From Numida meleagris (lineage: Eukaryota > Chordata > Aves > Galliformes > Numididae), in the NCBI RefSeq assembly GCF_002078875.1, contig NC_034410.1:44064202-44128201 (forward strand): a stretch of 64,000 nucleotides of DNA. Reading direction: 5' to 3'. Below are positions 23,901 to 35,653 of the stretch, in pieces (the stretch's first letter is position 1; the number at the start of each line of letters is the position of its first letter). Made by a program: the position numbers and the translations under genes. The notes under the pieces were generated by a model, which saw only the letters and a list, made by a program, of their open reading frames with translations, was not told where the DNA came from and made no database searches.

Positions 23901-26581
23901 AACTAGCCTGCTTCACTACTACTTTTACAGCTGTTTGGTTGTTTCATCTGGACAGACCAAGAAATGGCAGTGCTCTAATAAGCTCCAATTAAGTTGTAAA
24001 TAAAAAGGATTGGGCCATTTCTTGTTCTGAAAGCCAGTTTCAGTTAAGGTTGGAAGAACACATAGTGGAATTGTTTTATTCAGACACGCATGGGTGGAGC
24101 AGAAGTGTAAATACTCTCCCCTGAGAGCATGACTGGTACAACCACAGGTAGTCCTGATAACTATAAAAAAAGGAGTGCCAATACCCAAGCCTGGTGCAGG
24201 AATACAAAGAAGTACATCCTGGCATGAGAACAAATCAGTCTACAGTGGCATAGATATGCCCATTTTTTTCAAAGCACAAAAGCAAGCATTGCCTGTAAAT
24301 CTATTACTAATTAATTACTGTCCTGATTGGTGACTGTATTTGAAGAGCAAATGATTCATACCTCCTTTTGCTTCTTTTGCAATTGAAAGTAGAGACAAAC
24401 TAGAAAGTTAGTCACCTACGGTGCAGTTACACAGCAAAAGCTCTAACCTCGGTTGGCACATCAACCTGAGCTCAGCTGGCACAGGTAACTCAGCAGTTGT
24501 ACAGCTACAGTTGCAAGGGGTTCTGTGTGGGCTACAAGCCCATGTACGTGCCTGCTGACTGCACTGCCACATGAGGGAACAGGATTGGCAGCTTACCCGG
24601 TACTCCATATAGCTGTGTGTGGAGGCAGAAGGGGGACTGAGGCCAGCTGCACTGATAGACCCTTGGGTCAGTAAGCATTGGAAAAAGGGGCACGTGTTGA
24701 CTGAACGGAGGAGTCATGGCCCTGCATCTTTACCAACTGCCTACAAACTTGATCTCATGGCTGACAAACCAATCCAGTGCATCTGCCACAAGAATCCAAA
24801 TAACACAACAGTCTAAATATGACTTTGAAAAGGAGACAGAAATGTAGGAGCTTTGATTTATAAAGACAGGAGCGGTCAAGAAGACCTTTCCTGACCAGCT
24901 AAAGCTACTGGCACTTTTCCTAACCAGAGGTTCTCTTTTCTCAGAGAGTGATAACCTGTCAGCCAAGTGTGAATTACAAGGCTGTCCTGCCCTGTACTGT
25001 TTGCAGTCCGACACTGAAGTACTGCAACTGTTAGTTTCTGCAATAAATTAGTACATCGGCAGATGGCATTGCAACCATGCAGGTCATTTGCTGTGTTTCC
25101 TGTACATGCTGGTCCCTCTGAGGTCCGTGATCGCTGTGCAGTGCAACACAGCACACAAAATACAGCTACAGCACTCCCAGTGCTTCAGATGAGTACCCAC
25201 CAAATCCTGCCTACTGGCATCTGCTGTGAGTTGTTTGTTTCAAAAAGAAATCCCAAACAGTTTATTACTCTCTTTCTCCCACATATTCAGGCAATTCCTT
25301 CTGCATAGTTATAAAGTCTTGATGGAGAGCCTTCATCTTGTTCTGGGGTAGTGCTAAAAGCAATCCGTTTTCTATGTATAGTCTTGCATAGGCAATACGG
25401 TTTCTGAACATTAAAGATGGATAGGATAAAAATTAATCACATACAAAGTACATTATTACATAAATATTCCATCATCTGAAAATCTATACCAATTTACAAG
25501 ATCATGCTTTGGAACACTGACTAACTAAAACCAGAGTGAGTAACCTAAAGGAAGAACAATTTTTAATAAAACCACACTTATGAATATTGAATCTAAAGTT
25601 GATAACCTGTGGATTATTTACCTTGAATAACTGTCATGTATGTATACATGTTATTTAGAGAGAGAATGTGCAGATTTTGCTCTACATTCTTTCCCAAAAG
25701 ATGAAATGGTGGAATTAATGGGTAATTCCTCTTGCTTCGAAGCAGAAGCCTAAGTAGTATTAGAAAATAGGACCCGAAGGTAACCAATTGAAGTCTACAA
25801 AGGATATTCTAGATCATGCATGTTCTTCTCCTCACTTCTCTTCCATTTTACCCTATTTCTTTGGTCTATTTAACTTGCAAAACCCTAATTTATCTGCACT
25901 TATCCAGAATAGATAAAAGACTCTCTTAAACCTGTGGTGCCACAAGGGTAAGGCTGCTGCAGGGCCTCCACGGCAGGAGCCCTTGCAGGCACTGGGACCT
26001 TGCTTCTGGGCTTGGACCTGGGGGCAGCTGCTAGGTCAGGCTTTGAAGACCACCTTGCTTATTCAGTGATGCAGCCTGACATTGCCAGCACAAACACAGA
26101 CTTAGATACAACCATCCCCTTTCCCTGCCTGCAAATTTTACAGCTATGCCTGTTAGTGGCAAAAAACCCTCGCTCGCTTCTCATCTGCGCTCTATAAATA
26201 CAATCAGTGCACAGACAGAACCAGCAGGTCCCACCCACCTGAACAAGTGCTGTAGCAGTCCCTAAACATCAACAGCCTAATGCATCCTTTGGTATGAAAA
26301 CTCCCACACCAGGAAGGAGACGGGATGAGCCTGAGAACGGTGCCGCTCTGCCACAGCATATTTATCCCTGGAAGTGATTTTTCTCTCTGTTCAAATGTAT
26401 GCAGTCCAGACATTTAGCAGTGGGTGTGAAATACCAAGGGTTTCAAGCATCTGTTCCTTAGTTAATCTTGTATGTGGCAAAGGATCTGTTAGCAACCCTA
26501 GGGCTTCTGAAAAGGGGCAAGAACAGGCAGATGAAAGGGAGATTTTCTCACTCAGTTGAAAGAAAATTCTATCCTACATAC

Positions 26582-26680
26582 CTTGTTCCAAATCCTGATT
26601 AGGGTATCATCCCATCCCAAAACACCACCTCGAGTAGCATCATGTGCCCCAGCCACTGGGGCAAGCTCTTGAAAAACAGA
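26582..26680 (-). other. Candidate cassette exon in the MYRIP intron
   Basis: 99-bp minus-strand stretch between a good acceptor (CTTTGCTTTTTTCCAG) and a good donor (GTATGTAG). It is open in phase 0, the phase of both neighbouring MYRIP junctions, and reads SVFQELAPVAGAHDATRGGV then LGWDDTLIRIWNK. The other two frames contain stops. I do not recognise the peptide and know of no such MYRIP exon in mammals. It could be a bird-specific optional exon, or chance: a 33-codon open frame is not rare. Confidence 0.2.
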
Positions 26681-27552
26681 CTGGAAAAAAGCAAAGAGAA
26701 CTGCTCCCTCTCCTGCCAAAGCCTCAGAGCATCCATTCCTGCAGGGCTGCCCAAGCCGACTGGCTTGCTAGTGCCACAGACACAGCCTGGCTGCTCTTCA
26801 GGTGGGTTTGCCATCCTGCCACAGGCTGCTCAGACAGCCTTTTCCCTCAACATCTCTGTTCTTTTAAAGGGAGTTCAAAGGCAATGCTCAGTCCATCAGT
26901 ACTATGAACTGTACAGCTATGTAGGAACACACAGAGCCATGTTTGGGTGTGCATTTGTTTTGGTTCAGCTTGGATTATCTGGAGATTGCAATGGAGAGAC
27001 AAGATTATTTCCCAACAAGCCCACTGAAGCTGAGTATGCAAAAAGCTCTACACAGCACCACACAGAAGTATAATCCACAGTGTTTGATGGACTTTTTTTT
27101 TTCCCTAACAATAACACAGACCTGAAATTGAAAACACTATTGCTCTTAATGCAAAAGATTTGTAAGCTAGTAGTAAGGAATATGTAACTATTGGTTCCAA
27201 CAGGTGAGCATAAACATCCTTCTATTGTACTTACGTGGTTAACAATTTAGGAAAATGCTATGAGCATAAAAGAGCTAGTTTAATCAATACCATGGATGTA
27301 TGTGAGCAAGTCTACAGAGGTTTCTGGTACATCAACTGTTACAGACTTACACCTGCTCAGCCTTTCATGTCCCATTTTGACCTTTGTCTGTGAAGTTGTG
27401 CTCAGAAGAGCACTCACCCATCACTGAAGACCACTGCATGTCTGACTCAACTCCTGAACAGCGAAATCCTTAGTGTTCTGTGTTTGTTTGCTTCCCTCTG
27501 TGATAATATACACCAATTTCAACTAAAAATAACATAAGATTTGTCAGGCAGC

Positions 27553-27568
27553 CTCTCTCTCTCTCTCT
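27553..27568. repeat. CT dinucleotide microsatellite
   Basis: About eight CT units inside the 11.8-kb MYRIP intron. Confidence 0.85.
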
Positions 27569-28186
27569 TAGCATTACAAATTTTAAATTAAATGTTAAGG
27601 CTTTGTGATACCAAACAGTGTGTTAGGGTAACATCTTTAAAACACAATAAAGCTGAAAGAACCACATATGACCTATGTTCTTCAGAAAATAACATTGCAG
27701 AATAACCATCTTCCTCTATCCCCTCTCCTATTTCTTTTCATGCCTTAAAACCTACCCTGGCTTGCTGGCAGTAAAAGTAATTCAGCTGAATTTAGGCCTC
27801 TGCATGGGCTTGATCATATATCTAGCATCCAAAGCTGTCTTTCTGGATGTTTGTCAAGTGCACAGAGCACTATACAGCCAAGAATGAGTAATCTTCTGCT
27901 AGAGCTGCATCTCAAACAAATTCAAACTACACAACTTTAAAAGGACAGTACTGCCATGTTGAGCCCTGCACTGATTATTTAGCTACCTGAAGCCTTAAAA
28001 GGTGATAATGACTGCTGAAGGGGTATTGCAAAAGCAGCTGTAGCCTATCCTGCTGCAGTGGAAGGGGAGAAATGAACTAGATTGCTATGGGCAAGGGATG
28101 CGTTGATCTGAAATGCACAAAGTGTCAAATGGTCAGCTAGCTCCCGATCAATTTTCCAACGAGACTTCAATGTTACACTTGAAAAG

Positions 28187-28202
28187 CCAGTAGATGGCAG
28201 CA
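28187..28202 (+). promoter_or_regulatory. CTCF-like motif
   Basis: CCAGTAGATGGCAGCA fits every position of the degenerate CTCF core CCASYAGRKGGCRSYV. It lies in the 11.8-kb MYRIP intron, outside any repeat I recognise. A motif match alone does not show occupancy. Confidence 0.35.
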
Positions 28203-30719
28203 GGATTTGTAACCTGCAAAATACTTAGAGAAAGTTGCATCTGCTCAAAATAGATATGAATTCAAGAAGACCCATTATTTCTGATGTACTAAGGGCTTTT
28301 CCACTTCAGAGTTTATTTTCTTTCCCATTCTGTGATAGGCTGTGCAGAGAAGCTGGCTTTTCTTGTAAGGAAGCGAGACAGTAAATAACCCATCAGGATC
28401 TAGCATAAAAGCACACGTGCCTTATTGGAAGTAGGTCCAGGCAACATATTCGGTGCAAGTTTCTGATCCCAGCAACAAATAAAAGCTGAAAGCTCCATCT
28501 ATGACATGATATATTCATTAGACATAAATAAAGTTTTTGTGTCACAAAGTTATTGAAAGGTAAGAACTGATGCTGGCATAAACTTCTTACGGCATTACAC
28601 CTTCCTCATCTGAAGTGGCTTTCTTGCTGTGCCACATGACTGCTAAACAGAGCTCCTCCTTGAAAAGGTGTTCTTCAAATATTTGTTTGGAACAAACCTA
28701 CAACGGTATGGAGCACCTGCAAAATCTGCAGGGATTTCCAAAGCAGTGCTGAACCTTAGGATTTAAAGCAATCAAAGAACAGAAAAGAAAAAAACAACTC
28801 AGTACACTGCGGACCTTATAATTAGCTTAACCAGTAAACTTCCACTTCCCCTGAGGGGCATCATAATGTGTATTTAATGAAATCCTCCTTTTCCCTATAT
28901 CCCTCGCTGTTTTAAATACTATAAATTATGGATGAGCTTCTGTTTATATATGCAATCTTTTAGCTGTAAAGTAAAGACCGCTAATACAGCACTTAAAGCA
29001 CACCAGGATGCCTGCACTCCATCAGTGTTTAAATGGGACACAATATGCCAACTGGTCGTTTGCTCTCACTGGCAGTGACGTATGGAGCAGAAAGGGACTG
29101 GAGGAGCATGGAATCACTCATCCATCACGTTAGGCTCCTCCTATCCCAGCACTGTACAGCCTCTGCTTGATAATGAGAAGCAGATGGTGCCATCCATCTC
29201 TTTTTATGAGATGGAGAAGTAAAATAGTCAGCTGTGCTAAAAAAATATGTATTTGTAGGATAGACAAGGGATCTTGAAGAAATCAAAGAGGTAAAAAAGG
29301 AAGAGACAGTATTTTTAGCTATTGCCATACCAAATACTGCAGTTAAACAATCAGTAATATATTTCAGGGAGATATGAGGTGGGATGGGCTCATTACGATG
29401 GAGATCAATAGATTTCCCTCGAATCAAGCAGGTCTCACGCAGCCAGCCTGTTGGCACTGTGATGTTTCCGGCTTCCATAGCGCAAATCTACAAAGAGATA
29501 ACTGAACATATGTAATGGTCATTTCAAAGCTAGTGATTTTGGATGCCCACTGGAATTTTCTGGCTGATGTGGGTGAGCTCCACATAAGTAGCTGTGATTA
29601 GAAAAAAACTGCTTGGCAAGTGCAGCCACACTATTATATCTGGGATCACTACAGCTTCCCCCACACTGTTAGCGAGCATCTGGTAATACAATGCAATGCA
29701 GTAATAAATACAGGTTTCTAATGGCCGGTGTGGCACACAACTGCCTTAAGTAACGATGTTGCTAGCTTTATTGTGCTAGCTAAGTCATGTGTGTTATGTT
29801 CTACACAGAAGATAAATACAAATATCTGCTTTAAGACAAATCTCCAGTTCAAAAGTAGGAAATTCTAACTGCCTTAATGTTTGAGATCCTTACTTCCCTT
29901 CCCTGTGCATATTTATCCTTCTGTTAATAATTTGTTCTCCCCTTACATTTAATCTACTTTGCTTCTGCTTACTTCAAGGTCTAAGTTGTTTCCTTGCCAA
30001 GTGACAAAGTCTTAAGCAGATGGAACTCTACTTAAGTAATCGGTATGGCGAAACAGGCATATATACACAACTCCAGCCTCTCTAACAGCAAACTTAAAAC
30101 ACTTTCTTGCTTTCCTTCCCTTAGGCTTGTTGTGGCTGATCTCTGCTCAAACTATGACAACAATCACATACAGCTCAATGGCAGGATGTGTACAGGAAAA
30201 TTGAGGGTTTGCATTATTTTGGTGGAACACAGAGCCATCAGTTAGGAAATAGGAAAATTTCACTTACTGCAATGGAGCTCATAAAGATTTGCTGTCACAA
30301 ATTTGGACAAGAGTTCTAGAACTGAGGCTTTTGTTTTGGAAAGATGAAGTACTGCAGTACTTTTGTCAGAATAGATAACTTTCTCAAACGATAAACAGAG
30401 GATAAATTGATGCAATTCAGCCCTCCAAATCTCCTGACAGATGTGTGCTTACCATTTATAGGTGTATGAAAGCAATACTGAATGGAAAGCAAGCACAGGT
30501 AAAAGCATTTGGGGTTGTTCTACTGTTGCTGCTGAGTACCAGGTAGGTAGTAACTGCTCTAAATTTGCTCTGCAGAAGTTGCCTTTCAGTACACTTTCCA
30601 GCAGACCCTTTGCTAGAGTGCATGTGACTGTATTTCTGCTATCCTAGCAGGCTAACATAACTGCGTCTTTACTATCTACTGGAGCTGTGCTAGCTTTCCA
30701 AGGGTGTCTGGTTATAATA

Positions 30720-31157
30720 AGAAAATTCCTCTCTACAAAACTGGTGAAGGGTCTGGAGGGAAAGGTGTGTGAGGAGCAGCTCAGGTCCTTGTGTTTGCTC
30801 AGCCCAGAGCAGAGGAGCTGAGGGGAGGCCTCATGGCAGCTGCAGCTCCTCACAGGGAGCAGAGGGGCAGCGCTGAACTCTGCTCTCCGTGACAGCGACA
30901 GGGCCTGAGCGAACGGCATGGAGCTGTGTCAGGGGAGGGGCAGCTGGGGGTTAGGGAAAGGGTCTGCACCAGAGGGCGGTGGGCATGGAACAGGCTGCCC
31001 AGGGCAGAGGGCATAGCGCTGACCTTGGCAGAGTTCAAGAAAGATCTGGACAATATTCTCAGACAAAGGGTCTGATTTTTAGGTGGTCCTGTATGGAATT
31101 GAATTCGATTATCCTTAGGGGTTCCTTCCAACTCGAGATATTCTATGATTCTATTTA
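30720..31157 (+). mobile_element. CR1 LINE 3' end
   Basis: Plus-strand, 5'-truncated CR1 of about 440 bp. It includes AGCAGCTCAGGTCCTTGTGT, GCTGAGGGGAGGCCTCATGG, GGCATGGAACAGGCTGCCCA, CAGAGTTCAAGAAAGATCTG, GGGGTTCCTTCCAACTCGAG and the ATTCTATGATTCTAT terminus. The good match to CR1 consensus and the intact 3' end suggest a younger copy. It carries a CTCF-like core at 30966-30980. Confidence 0.92.
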
Positions 31158-32741
31158 AAACAAGTCAAAAATAGACACATGGGCACTTTAAAGACAAAAG
31201 CAAACAATAAAGTGACCCTAGCAAAGCAAAATGCAGAAACCGAATTTATGCAAGGGGTGAAAGACTCTGGAGCTCTTGTTTAATGCTCTATGGAAAGACA
31301 AACCAAAACGTGATGAATTTGAAGAAAGAACCGGTTAAGAGATAGAAAGTTCTTAATAAACCACTGAACACGCCTGGAACTGTAGTATTGACCAATGGCT
31401 GCAGACCTTTTGAAGCTGTTCATTGCAGCTGTTCTCATTTTATCATGACATTTTGCCACACAAGTCTACCTGCGGAAGACTACCTCCACAGAATTTCCTA
31501 TTTCTCAAACCAAATGAGAACCTCCGTCTGGTAAGAATTTGAGACTCAAATTTTTTATTTCAGAAAAGATTTTCAAAACATATTGGGTTCAAGGTTAACT
31601 CTCCAAATTCAAAACAACAACAGGCTTCTGATGTAAAAACTGAGGATTTGGCAAGTGTGGGCCTCTGGGCCTTGACCTTAAACTCCAGAAAGAAAACTAG
31701 GTTGTGTCAAAGACAAAGTCAACTCTCCCTCTTCTGGCTCCTGTGCACTACAAGCAAGTTGCCTAGGAGCTGCAGAGCAAAGCGCTTAAACGTGCCCACT
31801 CTGATTTGTGATAGCTCGGTAAACAGCAGAAGCTTAAAGGCACTGCTCCTCCAATTTGGAAGTAGATGGGGGAATACTCTCATCCATATCTCAGCGATTC
31901 TGGCCCACAGACTTATATTCTGGAGTAAATCTATTTTCACTGGCAGCATAAGCTGGCAAACTAAGCTGGAGATAAGGCTCTGCTGTGGGGGAGCAGCACG
32001 CATGAGCACAGCAGCAGGATATTCACAAGCAGCAGCTTAAACCACTGTATCAAAATTCACTGGAACTCATCTGTCACTGTCTTTACTCTCCAGTTGTGAA
32101 ACAACCTATTCAAGCCTATGTCTTATTTTCACTTATTTTCCCTGGCTGCTCTTCTTAAAATGTTACTAATGCAGCTTGTCAGATTTTCTCCAGCTTTATA
32201 AGCAAGAACTAAAGGCAGTGTGGTGAGAAATAAGTGAGAGGAAGAGGAAATACTCTTTAGTATAAGGCATAAATGGTGCTGTAAAGTTGTTTTTACTTTT
32301 TTTTTGCTGGTAGTGACTGTTTTCCTTAAGATGGCTAAGGAACAAAATATAATTTATAGAAATCTAGCATGGTACAAAAGAAGACATAACATTCAGCAAA
32401 AATCCAAATAAACCTAAGTGAACATGAAAATGTTTAAGGAATAAACACTGAGGCATGGTATCCTGTTATCATTCAAATCAAGCAGCAAGACCACGTTTGG
32501 AATGAACTTGGTTTTCCTAAAGCACCCACCAAAGCAATACAATGTCTGTGATGTACTTCCCTAACCCACAGTGTCCTATGAAAAGCATAAACGGAGTGAC
32601 GCACCTGTCAACACACAGATTTAATGCTTGTTCTTTGCAAGTCTATATGCATCATTCCAGGCAGGAAGCATACTCATCCAGGATTTCAATACTGCAGCTT
32701 TGTGCAGCAGAAAACATCAATATTTTCTCTTAGTCACTCAC

Positions 32742-32891
32742 CCATAATGTGTATGACCCCCTGCGACTCCCAGGAAAGGTCAGCATGCTCTGATCTGAAA
32801 CAGCAACGGATGCCAGGCCACTGCTCCTGGATGGCGGCCATTCGAAGTCAGCCTCAGCCTGCTCAGTTTTGCCTTTCTGCTTCTTTATAAT
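32742..32891 (-). CDS. MYRIP: MYRIP exon: start of the variable middle region
   Basis: 150-bp exon (50 codons), phase 0 at both ends, donor GTGAGTGA. It begins IIKKQKGKTEQAEADFEWPP and ends FPGSRRGSYTLW. Human MYRIP has IIRRQKSKSEQ at the start, and LW immediately before RSQSAF in the next exon. The basic KKQK stretch closes the helical region. The remainder is low in conservation and probably disordered. The 11.8-kb intron that follows holds the candidate alternative exons described in the findings. Confidence 0.94.
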
Positions 32892-34452
32892 CTGTAAGGT
32901 TGGGGAAACGGGGTGGGAGGGCAGGATACAGAAGAAGGGGATAAAAAAAGGTACTTTTTTTTTGTGGAGAACATGACATTAACTCTTTCTCAACACAAAC
33001 TGCCTAGGAAGAACAGCAGTTTCCCTTTGCTTTTTTTCCAGCTCATGCAAGGATGATTCTGACAAGCTGCATGCAAGCTTCTCATCTAAAGTCACACTGC
33101 ATGCAAGCACACAAGCTTCGGTACAATAAATCATAATCAATGCCTAGAGGAACATCAGAAGTGAATTAAATAAACATGGAAACCTGTTCCTACCGTAACA
33201 CTTTAAGCATCAACAGCATCTAATGTCAGGTATTTTCTCAGATAAGAACATTTTCAAAGACATAAAATACTAGACATGAGGGGAATTTCAAAGGCTCCTA
33301 TGACATCTAGAAACATTTCTACTTAAAACAAAGAGGTTTTAGGTGTCTAGACACTATTTTTGTTCTTGCAAATCTAGACTGTTGTGAGAGAGAGATGATC
33401 ATATAAGCTACCTTCCCCCTACACTGACAGATTATTTCCTGCTGTGCTTCATTTCTATACATTTCCCAACTCCAGTTTAAAATATCTACAGAATATTACC
33501 CTGCAAAAGATCTTGTTAGGCAGCTTTTGACAAAAGTGGTAGCAATTCAAGCTTAACTAACATAGGCCCTAGACTATCAAAGACCTAGTAAGGAGACTTG
33601 ATCTTCTAATATCCCTTTTAAAAAATAAGGCAGATTATTTCCCACTGAGCTGCTGCTCTTCTAGCTTTTCTTGACAGCCTTGTAAACAATGCGTTCCTGT
33701 TCTGGTCGTCCAAATACTGTTAAATGCTGCATCCCATATACAAATGTAGTAATGAGGTTAGCTTAAATGGAGGGAGACTGACCCTCCATTGTGGCTAATT
33801 CTCTGATCACTAAAACTCTGAATCAGTCTGTTCATGTTTGTCTTGCCTTGCTCCAGACTGTCCAGACAATCTCAAGGGGTATTTGTTCCCAGCTAGCCCT
33901 CCATTTTGGTGCTGCATCAGTGCCACCTGCAACTTTGCAGGTGGAACACAAAGCTTCCCAGAAAAAGCCAAACAAATCAGACAACAGCGAGTTCTGTCAT
34001 TTTTTGTGTCTCTCTGATATTACTGTTAACATAATTGTATTGTAATGATTCTTTCTGTGTTTTGTAGATGCAGAGTTCAGCACAGTTGGTACAGGCAAGT
34101 GCCTGTTCCTTTACAGGGGAAAACTTTGTGCCTTTTGGCAAATGTACATTTAAAATTTGAGCAAGTAGGGTTATCCTCTTCCCAGTTACTAAATCACAGA
34201 CTGAAGGGATTGTATCTCTCAGCTCTGAGGGTGTAGGCCATCAGTTTAGGCACTAAATCTTATTTGCAAATTAATGTCTCTGTCAGATATAGTTGGTTAA
34301 GCCTAGTTTGTGATAGTTGAAGTTGCAACTTGTCATTTATTGTGTACTTCCTATATTGATGTAATTCTCTTCTCTGTTACAGCCCAAGCTCATGAAATTA
34401 AAGTATCACTTTTGGCTATTAAATAAGCCTGAGTAAAAAATGCTTGCCATAC

Positions 34453-34533
34453 CTTCTGCACAATGGTTGTGGCCAGCTCTTCTATGAGGTCCTCCTTGTG
34501 TTCTTGCAAGTAACAAGCCTCATTCTGTTTGTC
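34453..34533 (-). CDS. MYRIP: MYRIP exon: charged helix after the anchoring helix
   Basis: 81-bp exon (27 codons), phase 0 at both ends, acceptor TTTTCATGCAG and donor GTATGGCA. It encodes DKQNEACYLQEHKEDLIEEL followed by ATTIVQK, against human DKQNEASYLRDHKEELTEEL and ATTILQK. The composition and spacing suggest a continuation of the alpha-helical segment. Because it is symmetric (0-0) and a multiple of three, it could be skipped without a frameshift, although nothing in the sequence shows that it is. Confidence 0.96.
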
Positions 34534-34854
34534 CTGCATGAAAATAGATATCTGTAGTTGCCAATAAATACCTGTAGCCTGCCCACAGTAACTGTACATC
34601 AGAAGATGGGTAGTATGCCCTATTGGCACCGTGGGAAGAGATTGCAGGTACTTACATCAGATGTCACCTTCTGAAATGCAATATACATCTTGAATACAAG
34701 TTCATAAAACTCATACCCAACTCTGTAGGTTATACATGAGTCACTACTCTTTTTTATGGTTTCTTTTATATCTCCTTGTTTCAGCACCACTACCGAAATT
34801 AAAAGAAAGATAATTGTTCTGTTCAAATTAAAAAAACATATTAGAAAATGTTAC

Positions 34855-34952
34855 CAGGCTGTCACTGTAGGTCTCTGCCTTAGAAATAGCTTCTTCCACT
34901 GCTTCCTCGGCAACACGTAAGGCCACAGCAAGGGTATCCATCATGCTGTGTC
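34855..34952 (-). CDS. MYRIP: MYRIP exon: protein kinase A anchoring helix
   Basis: 98-bp exon, acceptor TTCTTCACCTAG and donor GTAACATT. It starts in phase 1 and ends in phase 0. It encodes HSMMDTLAVALRVAEEAVEE followed by AISKAETYSDSL. Human MyRIP residues of about 191-206 form the amphipathic helix that binds the RII subunit of protein kinase A. The bird copy keeps the alternating hydrophobic positions (L, V, L, V, A, V, I), with only a conservative Ile to Val change inside the core. From family knowledge, this helix places the kinase on Rab27 granules. Confidence 0.96.
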
Positions 34953-35572
34953 CTAGGTGAAGAATAAATTGAAATCATCATGTTCATTATTTATATTTTG
35001 CATGACAGAATGCAAAATGTAGACCCATGTTCCAGATATGTTTTCAAATCTTATTTTGTTCATGACTAAATTTATTTTCTCAACCCATAATCACGCGTAG
35101 TAAAATAAACACCTTAGGAGAGAGCGAGCAATTGTTTATCAACTTCCATGTAACTTCTTAAATTCAAATATTAAATACCATAAAACCTGATATTTCTATG
35201 CTGCTTATCTTAGAAGCCAGTAACTAAGGAGGAAATCATAAGAGGAAAATCCGTGAGCATCCTAGAAACACTAAGAGGATATGAGAAAAAAACAAAAAAA
35301 AACATGAACATAGGAAAATAAGTAGGAGAGAAGTAGCAAATATTGAAAATTGAGAAAATCATGCTAGAATAAGCGTGTAATATCTTGAATACTGAAGCAT
35401 GAAATCTCAGCATGGCACATATGAACACAAATAATTTTTAATTTATTTCTAAATGTTCTAGCTAAAAGATGGTTGAATCTGTGAAGAAGACTTCTCAGCA
35501 CTCTAGGCTATTTGTCCAGTAATTCAAAGCGTAAGCACTGTGTTTTAATCAAACGAGTCTTTAGCAGTGTAC

Positions 35573-35653
35573 CTTCTGTCTGTCTGTAGAATGTAGAATC
35601 ACTGCCACAAATGCTTCCTTCATTTTCAAAGCTTCCTTCAAAACAACCTCCTT
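35573..35653 (-). CDS. MYRIP: MYRIP exon: linker after the Rab-binding domain
   Basis: 81-bp exon, acceptor TTTTTTTGAGCAG and donor GTACACTG. Both junctions are phase 1. It encodes GGCFEGSFENEGSICGSD followed by STFYRQTE, against human GGSLFEPNLENEGSISGSD and STFYRQSE. This is the serine- and acid-rich linker between the Rab27-binding domain and the kinase-anchoring helix. No known fold is visible. Assignment rests on near identity to MYRIP and on exact phase agreement with both neighbouring exons. Confidence 0.95.

Larger units (their letters stand above)
20937..32741. other. MYRIP intron (11.8 kb)
   Basis: Largest internal intron in the window. It contains a CR1 3' end (30720-31157), a CT dinucleotide run (27553-27568), a CTCF-like motif (28187-28202) and three minus-strand stretches with exon-like borders (25261-25403, 26582-26680, 29331-29487) treated in the findings. 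The known exons on either side join in phase 0 without any of them. The rest is unassigned. Confidence 0.65.

Noticed and set aside
31648..32040. 130-codon plus-strand frame
   Set aside because: Composition looks random, there is no motif, and another long open frame overlaps it on the opposite strand.
34390..34629. Longer reading of the exon 34453-34533 frame on both sides
   Set aside because: Bases beyond the GT-AG borders do not match MYRIP, and the phases join only with the shorter exon.
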